A DNA stretch of 5,369 nucleotides from Sedimentisphaerales bacterium. GTDB taxonomy: Bacteria; Planctomycetota; Phycisphaerae; Sedimentisphaerales; Anaerobacaceae. The stretch covers positions 1 to 5,369 of the forward strand of contig DAOVMB010000213.1 in NCBI GenBank assembly GCA_030630905.1, in the 5' to 3' direction. How positions within the stretch are numbered: position 1 is the stretch's first letter; the number at the start of each line of letters is the position of its first letter. Position numbers and translations under genes: made by a program. This document shows, one piece after another, positions 1-5,369 of the stretch. The notes beneath the pieces are model-generated. The model saw only the letters and a list, made by a program, of their open reading frames with translations, had not been told where the DNA came from and did not search any database.

Positions 1-1380
1 AAATGTATCGCCGGCGGGGCGGTCGCAGCGGTATTGACAGACGGCGGCTGCTCGATGGCCAATTCGGGTGGGCGCTCCAAGGGCATGGACCGGCCGAATA
101 TCATCTTGATTATGGCCGACGATCTCGGATATGGCGACATTAGCTGCTACGGCAGCACGAAAATCAGCACACCCAATATCGACGCTCTCGCTAAGGGCGG
201 TATGAAGTTCACGGATTATCATTCCAACTGCCCGGTGTGCAGCCCGACGCGAGCCGCCCTGCTGACCGGGCGCTACCAGCAGCGCGCCGGCATCGAAGGT
301 GTCATTTACGCCAAAGGCCCGGCCCGCCAGACGGGATTGGCGCTGGAAGAAACGACGTTTGCCGAGGTTCTCAAAACACGTGGCTACGCAACGGGAATTT
401 TCGGCAAGTGGCACTTGGGCTATAACGTGGAATTCAACCCGGCCAAGCAGGGATTCGATGAGTTCCGAGGCTACGTCAGCGGCAACGTGGATTACCACTC
501 GCACATCGACGGCGCCGGCTTCGACGACTGGTGGAAAAATCTCGAAAAGGTCCCCGAAGAAGGCTACACCACGGATTTGATAACAAAGCACGGCATAGAC
601 TTCATCGAGCGGCACAAGGATGAACCTTTCTGTCTGTATCTGCCGCATGAGTCGCCGCACTATCCTTACCAGGGCAGGAACGATCCGCCGGAGCGTCTGC
701 CCGGCGACAAAAAGGGTAGAAAAGTCAAAGGGGACGAGATCGCCCGGGCGTACAAGGAAATGGTCGATGTCATGGACGAAGGGATCGGAAAAATTGTCGA
801 TACGATTAGACGTCTGGGCCTGGAGCAAAAAACATTTATCTTTTTCTGCTCCGACAACGGGGCGACCAAAAACGGCTCCAACGGCGCTTTGGCAGGCTAC
901 AAGGGCAGCCTCTGGGAAGGCGGGCACCGCGTGCCGGCTGTTGCCTACTGGCCCGGCAGGATACAGCCCGGCACGGTAACAAGCCAAACCACGCTGGGGA
1001 TGGATATGTTTCCAACAATGGCATCAATCGCCGGGGCGAAACTTCCGGCAGGACTTAACCTCGACGGCGTCGATCTGCTCGGAACGTTGACGGAAGACAG
1101 GAAGTTGCCCGAACGCACGTTGTTCTGGCGCTATAGAAAAGAAAGAGCGGTCCGCAAAGGCCCGTGGAAGCTTCTGGTTCAGGGTGACAATGTGAAACTT
1201 TACAATCTCGATGAGGACCTTGGCGAAAAGAAGAACCTTGCCAGGGCGAAGCCGGGGATGGTCAAGATGCTTCAGGATGAACTTACGGACTGGGAGCAGG
1301 AAGTGTCGCGGGCATCTTGCCCGCGATCCGAGGGCGGGACGCCCTCGACACATGTTGGAGGCAAGTATTATGAAAGTTAA
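1..1380 (+). CDS. Exported sulfatase, formylglycine-dependent type I (5' partial)
   Basis: This enzyme hydrolyses a sulfate ester, probably on a polysaccharide or oligosaccharide outside the cytoplasm. The exact substrate cannot be read from the sequence. The frame is open back to base 1, and visible residues 3-12 (IAGGAVAAVL) look like the hydrophobic core of a Tat or Sec signal. The true start therefore lies upstream; the TTG at 34 and the ATGs at 55 and 85 would cut into the signal. Counting from base 1, the alkaline-phosphatase-superfamily signatures are the metal aspartates D40-D41 (MADD), the maturation motif C80-S-P-T-R, GKWH with K136 and H138, H220 in ESPH, SDNG with D285-N286, and K301. 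C80 would be converted to formylglycine. The usual C-terminal KGPWKL and LYNL segments follow. Cys17 after the signal core sits in DGGC, which is a poor lipobox. The last 25 residues come largely from a palindromic element (1303-1351), and the gene overlaps the next by 11 bp. Sulfatase class is certain; the subfamily is not assigned. Confidence 0.93.
   Translation, partial: KCIAGGAVAAVLTDGGCSMANSGGRSKGMDRPNIILIMADDLGYGDISCYGSTKISTPNIDALAKGGMKFTDYHSNCPVCSPTRAALLTGRYQQRAGIEGVIYAKGPARQTGLALEETTFAEVLKTRGYATGIFGKWHLGYNVEFNPAKQGFDEFRGYVSGNVDYHSHIDGAGFDDWWKNLEKVPEEGYTTDLITKHGIDFIERHKDEPFCLYLPHESPHYPYQGRNDPPERLPGDKKGRKVKGDEIARAYKEMVDVMDEGIGKIVDTIRRLGLEQKTFIFFCSDNGATKNGSNGALAGYKGSLWEGGHRVPAVAYWPGRIQPGTVTSQTTLGMDMFPTMASIAGAKLPAGLNLDGVDLLGTLTEDRKLPERTLFWRYRKERAVRKGPWKLLVQGDNVKLYNLDEDLGEKKNLARAKPGMVKMLQDELTDWEQEVSRASCPRSEGGTPSTHVGGKYYES
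1303..1351. repeat. Palindromic double-hairpin element (REP/MITE-like), inside the sulfatase 3' end
   Basis: The 49 bp consist of two perfect hairpins inside an outer stem. Hairpin 1 pairs CGCGGGCA (1307-1314) with TGCCCGCG (1318-1325) around the loop TCT. Hairpin 2 pairs CGAGGGCG (1329-1336) with CGCCCTCG (1340-1347) around GGA. The outer stem pairs GTGT (1303-1306) with ACAC (1348-1351). Only three bases (1326-1328) stay unpaired, so the single strand can fold as a compact three-way junction. The translated frame gives a low-complexity tail (VSRASCPRSEGGTPST) after the normal sulfatase end at ...LTDWEQE, which suggests insertion into an existing gene end. From memory, similar translated strings (RASCPRS..., RAGCPRS...) recur at the ends of unrelated proteins in some environmental bacteria, which fits a dispersed repeat. 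The fold is seen directly; mobility is inferred, and no second copy was found in this window. Confidence 0.7.
1357..1361 (+). promoter_or_regulatory. Ribosome binding site of the SGSH-like sulfatase
   Basis: A perfect GGAGG lies 8 bases before the ATG at 1370. It fixes that start over the longer in-frame ATG at 1211 and places the Tat motif at the N-terminus. It begins 6 bases after the palindromic element and lies within the last codons of the upstream gene, so initiation here may depend on ribosomes that have melted the hairpins. Confidence 0.8.
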
Positions 1381-2818
1381 ATCGATTAGCCGGCGTGACT
1401 TTATGAAGGCTTGTGCATCGGCCCTTGTCGGCTCGGCACTTATTTCGCAGCGAACATCAGCCGGCCAGAACGACAGGCCCAACGTTGTTCTCATTGTTAG
1501 TGACGACCACGGACTTGAAACCCTCGGCTGCTACGGCAACCCGGTCATTAAGACGCCGAACCTGGATGCCCTTGCCGCCGAGGGCGTGCGCTTTACAAAC
1601 GCATTCTGCACGACGGCAAGTTGCAGCGCCAGCCGGTCGGTGATCTTATCCGGCATGTACAATCACGCAAACGGTCAGTACGGGCACCAGCACAGCTATC
1701 ACCATTTTATCTCCTTCGAGAATATCAAGACTCTGCCGGTCCTGCTGACCGAAGCCGGCTACCGAACCGGGCGAATCGGCAAGTACCATGTTGCGCCCGA
1801 GGATGTTTACAAATTCGATGTCGCTCTGCCGGGCAACAGCCGCAGCCCCATCCAGATGGCGCAGAACTGCCGTGACTTCGTCGGCGCAAGTGACGGCAAG
1901 CCGTTCTTCCTGTACTTCTGCATGAGCGACCCGCACCGCGGGGGCGGCGTTGCGGACGAGTTGCCCGGCAAGCCCGACAGATTCGGCAACAAAGCCAAGG
2001 GAGGCTACCCCGGCGTAAAAGAGGTCAAGTATGAGCCGAAGGACGTGATCGTACCGCCCTTCCTGCCCGATACGCCGGAATGCCGCGCCGAATTGGCGCA
2101 ATATTACCAGTCCGTCTCACGCGTCGACCAGGGCGTGGGCAAACTGCTCGACGTCCTCAAGCAAACCGGCAAATATGAAAATACCGTAATCATCTACATC
2201 TCCGATAACGGCGTCGCTTTTCCGGGAGCGAAAACGACACTGTACGAGCCGGGGATGAACCTGCCCTGCATCGTACGACAGCCCGGGCAAAGAAAAAAGG
2301 GCTTCGCATGCGATGCGCTGATTAACTTTGCAGACCTGGCGCCGACAATTGCCGATTTCGCCCAAACACTGTCCGGCAACAATTCATTCCAGGGCCGGTC
2401 TTTCAAATCCGTGCTCGAACAGGAGCACCCTAAGGGCTGGGATGTAACTTATGCCTCGCACACCTTCCACGAGATTACGATGTATTACCCGATGCGCGTG
2501 ATCCGGCAGCGCAGATACAAGCTGATCTGGAACATCGCTCACGGGCTGGGTTATCCGTTCGCCAGCGATTTGTGGGCCGCCTCGACCTGGCAGGCGACGA
2601 TTAAGGCCGGCAAAAAATACTACGGCAAACGCACCGTCGAGGCCTACCTGCATCGGCCGAAATTCGAACTCTACGACCTTCAAAACGACCCCAACGAGGT
2701 AAAAAACCTGGCCGACAATCCAAAACACGAAAAGGTGCTTGCAGAACTCAAAACAAAGCTAAAAGCCTTTCAGAAACGAACAAAAGACCCCTGGCTGCTG
2801 AAATGGGAATATGAATGA
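1370..2818 (+). CDS. Tat-exported SGSH-like sulfatase (N-sulfoglucosamine sulfohydrolase family)
   Basis: The product is a 482-residue sulfatase of the same family as human SGSH, which removes N-linked sulfate from glucosamine in heparan sulfate. As I recall, this is SulfAtlas group S1_8. Bacterial members may act on other sulfated sugars. Residues 7-13 (SRRDFMK) are a classic Tat motif followed by a hydrophobic stretch, with likely cleavage near residue 31. Expected active-site residues are D45-D46, C85 and R89 in CSASR, K138 and H140 (GKYH), H189 (SDPH), D279-N280 (SDNG) and K288. Shared landmarks with SGSH, from memory, include HHF.SF near 111-116, DPHR, RVDQGVG at 251-257, HE.TM.YPMR near 367-376 and DPW near the end. 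SGSH has CSPSR; here the proline is alanine. SGSH has Arg at the K288 position. The gene overlaps its neighbour by 11 bp, so the two are probably co-transcribed and coupled. The family call is strong; the natural substrate is unknown. Confidence 0.93.
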   Translation: MKVKSISRRDFMKACASALVGSALISQRTSAGQNDRPNVVLIVSDDHGLETLGCYGNPVIKTPNLDALAAEGVRFTNAFCTTASCSASRSVILSGMYNHANGQYGHQHSYHHFISFENIKTLPVLLTEAGYRTGRIGKYHVAPEDVYKFDVALPGNSRSPIQMAQNCRDFVGASDGKPFFLYFCMSDPHRGGGVADELPGKPDRFGNKAKGGYPGVKEVKYEPKDVIVPPFLPDTPECRAELAQYYQSVSRVDQGVGKLLDVLKQTGKYENTVIIYISDNGVAFPGAKTTLYEPGMNLPCIVRQPGQRKKGFACDALINFADLAPTIADFAQTLSGNNSFQGRSFKSVLEQEHPKGWDVTYASHTFHEITMYYPMRVIRQRRYKLIWNIAHGLGYPFASDLWAASTWQATIKAGKKYYGKRTVEAYLHRPKFELYDLQNDPNEVKNLADNPKHEKVLAELKTKLKAFQKRTKDPWLLKWEYE

Positions 2819-2910
2819 AAGATTCGCCGGAGCTTGACAATCAACCCTCGATGATTATTATGGGCAATAAAATCGTCGCTCGCGGCGTTGGTCCGAACAG
2901 CAAAAAGTAA
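2815..2910 (+). CDS. Candidate 31-residue small ORF, function unknown
   Basis: An ATG at 2815 overlaps the sulfatase stop as ATGA, a common arrangement for translational coupling. The frame runs 31 codons to a TAA at 2908-2910, whose last two bases are the first two of the xylB ribosome binding site. The product begins MKDSPELDN, contains MIIMGNKIVARG at residues 13-24 and ends in SKK. It is mixed polar, has no membrane segment or cysteine, and I do not recognise it. A weak TGGGAA at 2804-2809 could serve as a ribosome binding site. A frame this short can arise by chance, and the same bases contain a good promoter. It could be a leader peptide, a coupling ORF that carries ribosomes to xylB, or nothing. 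Confidence 0.25.
   Translation: MKDSPELDNQPSMIIMGNKIVARGVGPNSKK
2834..2861 (+). promoter_or_regulatory. Putative sigma70-type promoter for the xylose genes
   Basis: A perfect -35 TTGACA (2834-2839) is followed, after 16 bases, by TATTAT (2856-2861), one mismatch from the -10 consensus. Transcription would start near 2868, leaving about 55 bases of leader before xylB. A short inverted repeat, TTATT (2855-2859) and AATAA (2866-2870) with a 6-base spacer, overlaps the -10 and start region and could be an operator half-site pair, though its arms are short. The promoter would let xylB and the isomerase gene be transcribed separately from the sulfatases. No terminator is visible upstream, so read-through is also possible. 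Confidence 0.5.
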
Positions 2911-2914
2911 GGGG
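2909..2914 (+). promoter_or_regulatory. Ribosome binding site of xylB
   Basis: AAGGGG lies 8 bases before the ATG at 2923. It is a moderate Shine-Dalgarno match with normal spacing. Its first two bases belong to the stop codon of the small frame at 2815-2910, so if that frame is translated its terminating ribosome would sit directly on this site. Confidence 0.65.
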
Positions 2915-2922
2915 ATATATAA

Positions 2923-4419
2923 ATGGCGCTTTTACTGGGATACGATGTCGGCAGCTCGTCGATCAAGGCCACGCTGATGGACGCTGAGACCGGCCAAGTA
3001 ATGGCGGTGGCAACTTCGCCGGACAAGGAATTGGAGATTGTCGCTAAGCAGTTGGGCTGGGCCGAGCAGGATCCGGCCGTATGGTGGGAGCACGTCATGA
3101 CCGCTACGAAAAAGATTCAGGCCCAGGCGGAATTTGACGCCGGCGATGTGCATGCAATCGGGATATCTTACCAGATGCACGGTCTTGTCGTGGTAGACAA
3201 AAACAAGCAGGTGCTGAGGCCTTCTATTATCTGGTGCGACAGCCGGGCGGTGCAGATCGGCGAGCAGGCGGCGACGGATATCGGCCGGGAAAAATGCCTC
3301 AAGAGATTATTCAATCTACCGGGCAATTTTACAGCGTCAAAGTTGAAGTGGGTGATGGAAAACGAGCCGAAAGTTTATTCGAAAATAGACAAAATTATGC
3401 TGCCCGGCGATTACATCGCGATGAAGATGACGGGCGATATAAAAACAACGCCTTCCGGATTGTCCGAAGGAATTATGTGGGATTTCGAAGGCGATGGTCT
3501 CGCTGAATTCGTGCTTGACAACTACGGCATCTCCGGTGAGCTTGTCGCCGAGACGCTTCCGACGTTTTCGATCCAGGGCGAGCTGACGAAAGAGGCGGCC
3601 GACGAGCTTGGGCTTGACGCCGGGACCATGATCAGCTACCGCGCCGGCGATCAGCCTAATAATGCACTGTCACTGAGCGTTTTACAGCCGGGCGAAATAG
3701 CCGTCACGGCAGGGACTTCCGGCGTGATCTACGGAGTCAGCGACCGGAAAAACTATGACCAGCGCTCGCGGGTCAACGTCTTCGTACACGTCAACCATTC
3801 GGCGGAAGATCCTCGATACGGCGTGCTGCTGTGCCTTAACGGAACGGGGATTCTGAACAGTTGGCTAAAGCACAATTTTGTCGCCGGCGAGGGACTGGAC
3901 TACGAACAGATGAACGAGCTTGCGGCACAGGTACCGGTCGGCTCCGACGGTCTGGTCATCCTCCCGTACGGCAACGGGGCAGAGCGAACACTGGAGAACA
4001 GGAATATCGGGGCATCCGTTCACGGCTGGAATTTCAACATACACAAAAAGGCGCACTTCCTGCGTGCCGCACAGGAGGGAATCGTCTTCGCGCTGAATTA
4101 CGGTCTCGGCATTATGAGCGACATGGGAATTCAACTAACCACCGTAAAAGCGGGGAACGCCAACATGTTCCTGAGCCCGTTGTTCGCCGAGGCTTTCGCA
4201 ACCGTGACGCAGGCCACTGTCCAGTTATACAATACCGACGGCTCGCAAGGCGCAGCGCGCGGCGCAGGCATCGGTGCAGGCGTATACAAGGGCACGGAAG
4301 AGGCCTTCGTGGGCCTTGAGCCGGTCAAGACTATCGAACCTAATGACAAGTTAGCTTCCGCCTATCAGCAAGCGTATGCAGGGTGGGAAGAGGTTTTGAA
4401 ACAACAATTGAAAGCTTGA
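2923..4419 (+). CDS. xylB: Xylulokinase (FGGY carbohydrate kinase)
   Basis: The enzyme phosphorylates D-xylulose with ATP to give D-xylulose 5-phosphate, feeding the pentose phosphate pathway in the cytoplasm. At 498 residues it is complete and close to the usual XylB length. The N-terminal ATPase-fold signature is GYDVGSSSIKA (residues 6-16) with D8. The sugar-binding QMHG is at 84-87, and IIWCDSRA at 102-109 is the FGGY consensus. D243 in AGDQ matches the catalytic base of E. coli XylB. AGTSG (263-267) is the second phosphate loop. The segment from 410, AGNANMFLSPLF, replaces the GGGAKSPLW-like adenine loop of proteobacterial enzymes; from memory this form is common in Bacteroidota and PVC bacteria. 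It lies 42 bp upstream of the isomerase-like gene, with which it probably forms one transcript. Other FGGY kinases (ribulokinase, fuculokinase) are less likely given the QMHG and GDQ motifs and the neighbour. The family is certain; xylulose specificity is highly probable. Confidence 0.95.
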   Translation: MALLLGYDVGSSSIKATLMDAETGQVMAVATSPDKELEIVAKQLGWAEQDPAVWWEHVMTATKKIQAQAEFDAGDVHAIGISYQMHGLVVVDKNKQVLRPSIIWCDSRAVQIGEQAATDIGREKCLKRLFNLPGNFTASKLKWVMENEPKVYSKIDKIMLPGDYIAMKMTGDIKTTPSGLSEGIMWDFEGDGLAEFVLDNYGISGELVAETLPTFSIQGELTKEAADELGLDAGTMISYRAGDQPNNALSLSVLQPGEIAVTAGTSGVIYGVSDRKNYDQRSRVNVFVHVNHSAEDPRYGVLLCLNGTGILNSWLKHNFVAGEGLDYEQMNELAAQVPVGSDGLVILPYGNGAERTLENRNIGASVHGWNFNIHKKAHFLRAAQEGIVFALNYGLGIMSDMGIQLTTVKAGNANMFLSPLFAEAFATVTQATVQLYNTDGSQGAARGAGIGAGVYKGTEEAFVGLEPVKTIEPNDKLASAYQQAYAGWEEVLKQQLKA

Positions 4420-4446
4420 ACCGTATCTCGCTGAATAAAATACGAG

Positions 4447-4453
4447 AAAGGAG
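4447..4453 (+). promoter_or_regulatory. Ribosome binding site of the xylose isomerase-like gene
   Basis: AAAGGAG is a strong Shine-Dalgarno match 8 bases before the ATG at 4462, and it fixes that start. The 42-base gap after xylB is otherwise AT-rich, with no promoter or terminator that I can see. Confidence 0.8.
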
Positions 4454-4461
4454 TAAATTAG

Positions 4462-5369
4462 ATGGTGGAAAAATCTTTACATAGCATTTGCAGATGGACA
4501 TTCAATCCGGGCAAAGGCGGTTTTGTGCCCGGCGATATGAGGCCTGAGTGGGGCGGCGCTTTCGGCACGCCCGAGATGATTAAGCTGGTCGCCGACAAGA
4601 TTGCGCCGCGGCTGCCGGATAACGTCGAGTTAGGAATCGAGCTGCACTACGATGCGGAGGTCGACAACGACAACGCCGCAGCGGTCGCAGATGCGCTGGT
4701 GGACAACAAACTTTACCTGGCGATGATTACGCCCGGTGCGCATTGTCACTTCGGTTACGGCGGCGTAGCATCGCTCGATCCGCATGAAAGAAAGTCCGCA
4801 GAGGAATTAGGCACGAAGACGGTTGACCTGGCATACGGCACCTTGAAGAAAGCATGGCATCCGGACAAGGAGCCGGCGTTGATAATCTGGAACGGCTCGT
4901 TCGGTTACGACATCGCCACGGTCGGCATAGCACAGATGTACCAGAACCTCAAGGAAAGCATCGCCGGGCTTTGCAAGTACGAGCAGGAAATGGGCGGCAG
5001 CCTTTACATCGGTTTCGAGCCGAAGCCGAACGAGGGACACCCGGCAATGCTGATACCGACGGTCGCCAGCGCGCTATTGTTCTGGAGACGTATCGAAGAC
5101 GAGTTTGGCATCTCCAGGGACAAAAAGGGCGTCAACAAGGAGTTCGGGCACTCGGAGATGATCGGTCTGGACCACGTACATGACACGGTCGAAGAACTGG
5201 ACAATGACGCGATGGTTCACATGCACCTCAATAGCCAGGGTTACAATGACGGCATCATTCTCGGAGGACCGGGAAAATACGACATCGACCACGGGGCCAG
5301 AATCAACGGCATGAACATAGCCATCGCAGGGCTTATCCAGCAGGCGGGTTTCAGCCGGTGGAAAGGCCA
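4462..5369 (+). CDS. xylA: Xylose isomerase family protein, class I-like, divergent (3' partial)
   Basis: The likely reaction is interconversion of D-xylose and D-xylulose in the cytoplasm, supplying substrate for the adjacent xylulokinase. The first 302 residues of a TIM-barrel protein are visible; the C-terminal part is beyond the window. Comparison from memory with Streptomyces-type class I enzymes gives clear matches. H62 (ELHYD) aligns with catalytic H54, W143 (IIWNG) with W137, and E186 and K188 (FEPKPNE) with E181 and K183. E227 and H230 (VNKEFGHSEM) align with E217 and H220, and D274 and D276 (KYDIDHG) with D255 and D257. Three things are unusual. H255 (VHMHLN) replaces the metal-1 ligand D245. 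The partner of H54, D57, falls on A65, with D64 adjacent. About 8 extra residues lie before KYDID. D287, the last metal ligand, would be past the right edge. It could therefore act on another aldose. Membership of the isomerase family is strong; the symbol is given by analogy and genomic context. Confidence 0.85.
   Translation, partial: MVEKSLHSICRWTFNPGKGGFVPGDMRPEWGGAFGTPEMIKLVADKIAPRLPDNVELGIELHYDAEVDNDNAAAVADALVDNKLYLAMITPGAHCHFGYGGVASLDPHERKSAEELGTKTVDLAYGTLKKAWHPDKEPALIIWNGSFGYDIATVGIAQMYQNLKESIAGLCKYEQEMGGSLYIGFEPKPNEGHPAMLIPTVASALLFWRRIEDEFGISRDKKGVNKEFGHSEMIGLDHVHDTVEELDNDAMVHMHLNSQGYNDGIILGGPGKYDIDHGARINGMNIAIAGLIQQAGFSRWKG

Noticed and set aside
1211..1369. An in-frame ATG at 1211 that would extend the SGSH-like sulfatase by 53 residues
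   Set aside because: It would bury the Tat motif, which must be N-terminal, and overlap the first sulfatase by 170 bp. The ATG at 1370 has a perfect GGAGG at the right distance.
1024..2101. Long open frames on the - strand opposite the two sulfatases (1024-1494 and 1646-2101)
   Set aside because: They lie opposite well-conserved sulfatase codons and their translations show no recognisable domain. GC-rich third positions commonly keep antisense frames open.
2305..2312. CGCATGCG palindrome within the SGSH-like sulfatase
   Set aside because: Eight-base palindromes are expected by chance in this composition, and it falls in ordinary coding sequence with no paired site nearby.
3861..4319. A 152-codon + strand frame inside xylB
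   Set aside because: It is rich in Arg and Gly, has no recognisable motif and overlaps essential xylulokinase segments in another frame. It is a shadow of codon bias.
4422..4447. Inverted repeats between xylB and the isomerase gene (CGTAT/ATACG and TCTCG/CGAGA)
   Set aside because: Each stem is only 5 bp with a loop of 12-13 bases, the two are mutually exclusive, and no T-run follows. They are too weak to call a terminator or switch.

Overview
The window carries four co-oriented protein genes on the + strand. In order they are two exported sulfatases, a xylulokinase (xylB) and a xylose isomerase-family protein (xylA-like). The first gene is cut by the left edge and the last by the right edge. 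GC content is moderately high (mid-50s % by eye) and intergenic gaps are short. Paired sulfatases with Tat-like leaders next to sugar catabolism genes suggest a polysaccharide-degrading member of the PVC superphylum, most likely a Planctomycetota/Phycisphaerae-type organism. A Lentisphaerota/Kiritimatiellota relative is also possible. This assignment rests on gene style, not on any marker gene.

Positions 1-1380 encode a formylglycine-type sulfatase whose N-terminus lies upstream of the window. Its last ~25 codons are unusual. A 49-bp GC-rich element at 1303-1351, made of two perfect hairpins closed by an outer stem, forms most of the C-terminal tail. The element ends just before the ribosome binding site of the next gene. 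Positions 1370-2818 encode a second sulfatase with a textbook Tat signal. It closely resembles human N-sulfoglucosamine sulfohydrolase (SGSH) and carries the alanine variant (CSASR) of the maturation motif. The two genes overlap by 11 bp.

Positions 2819-2922 form the only sizeable gap. It holds a good sigma70-like promoter (TTGACA, 16 bp, TATTAT) and also a 31-codon open frame that starts in an ATGA overlap with the sulfatase stop. The two readings compete for the same DNA.

Positions 2923-4419 encode a full-length FGGY xylulokinase. From 4462 to the right edge runs a class I xylose isomerase relative that keeps most metal and catalytic motifs but has His where a metal-1 Asp ligand is expected. 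Together the last two genes would convert D-xylose to D-xylulose and then to xylulose 5-phosphate in the cytoplasm. The sulfatases would act outside the cytoplasm. The simplest joint reading is removal of sulfate from a xylose-containing sulfated polysaccharide followed by xylose catabolism. No glycoside hydrolase, lyase, transporter or regulator is visible here to confirm it. I saw no RNA gene, CRISPR array, insertion sequence or intrinsic terminator.
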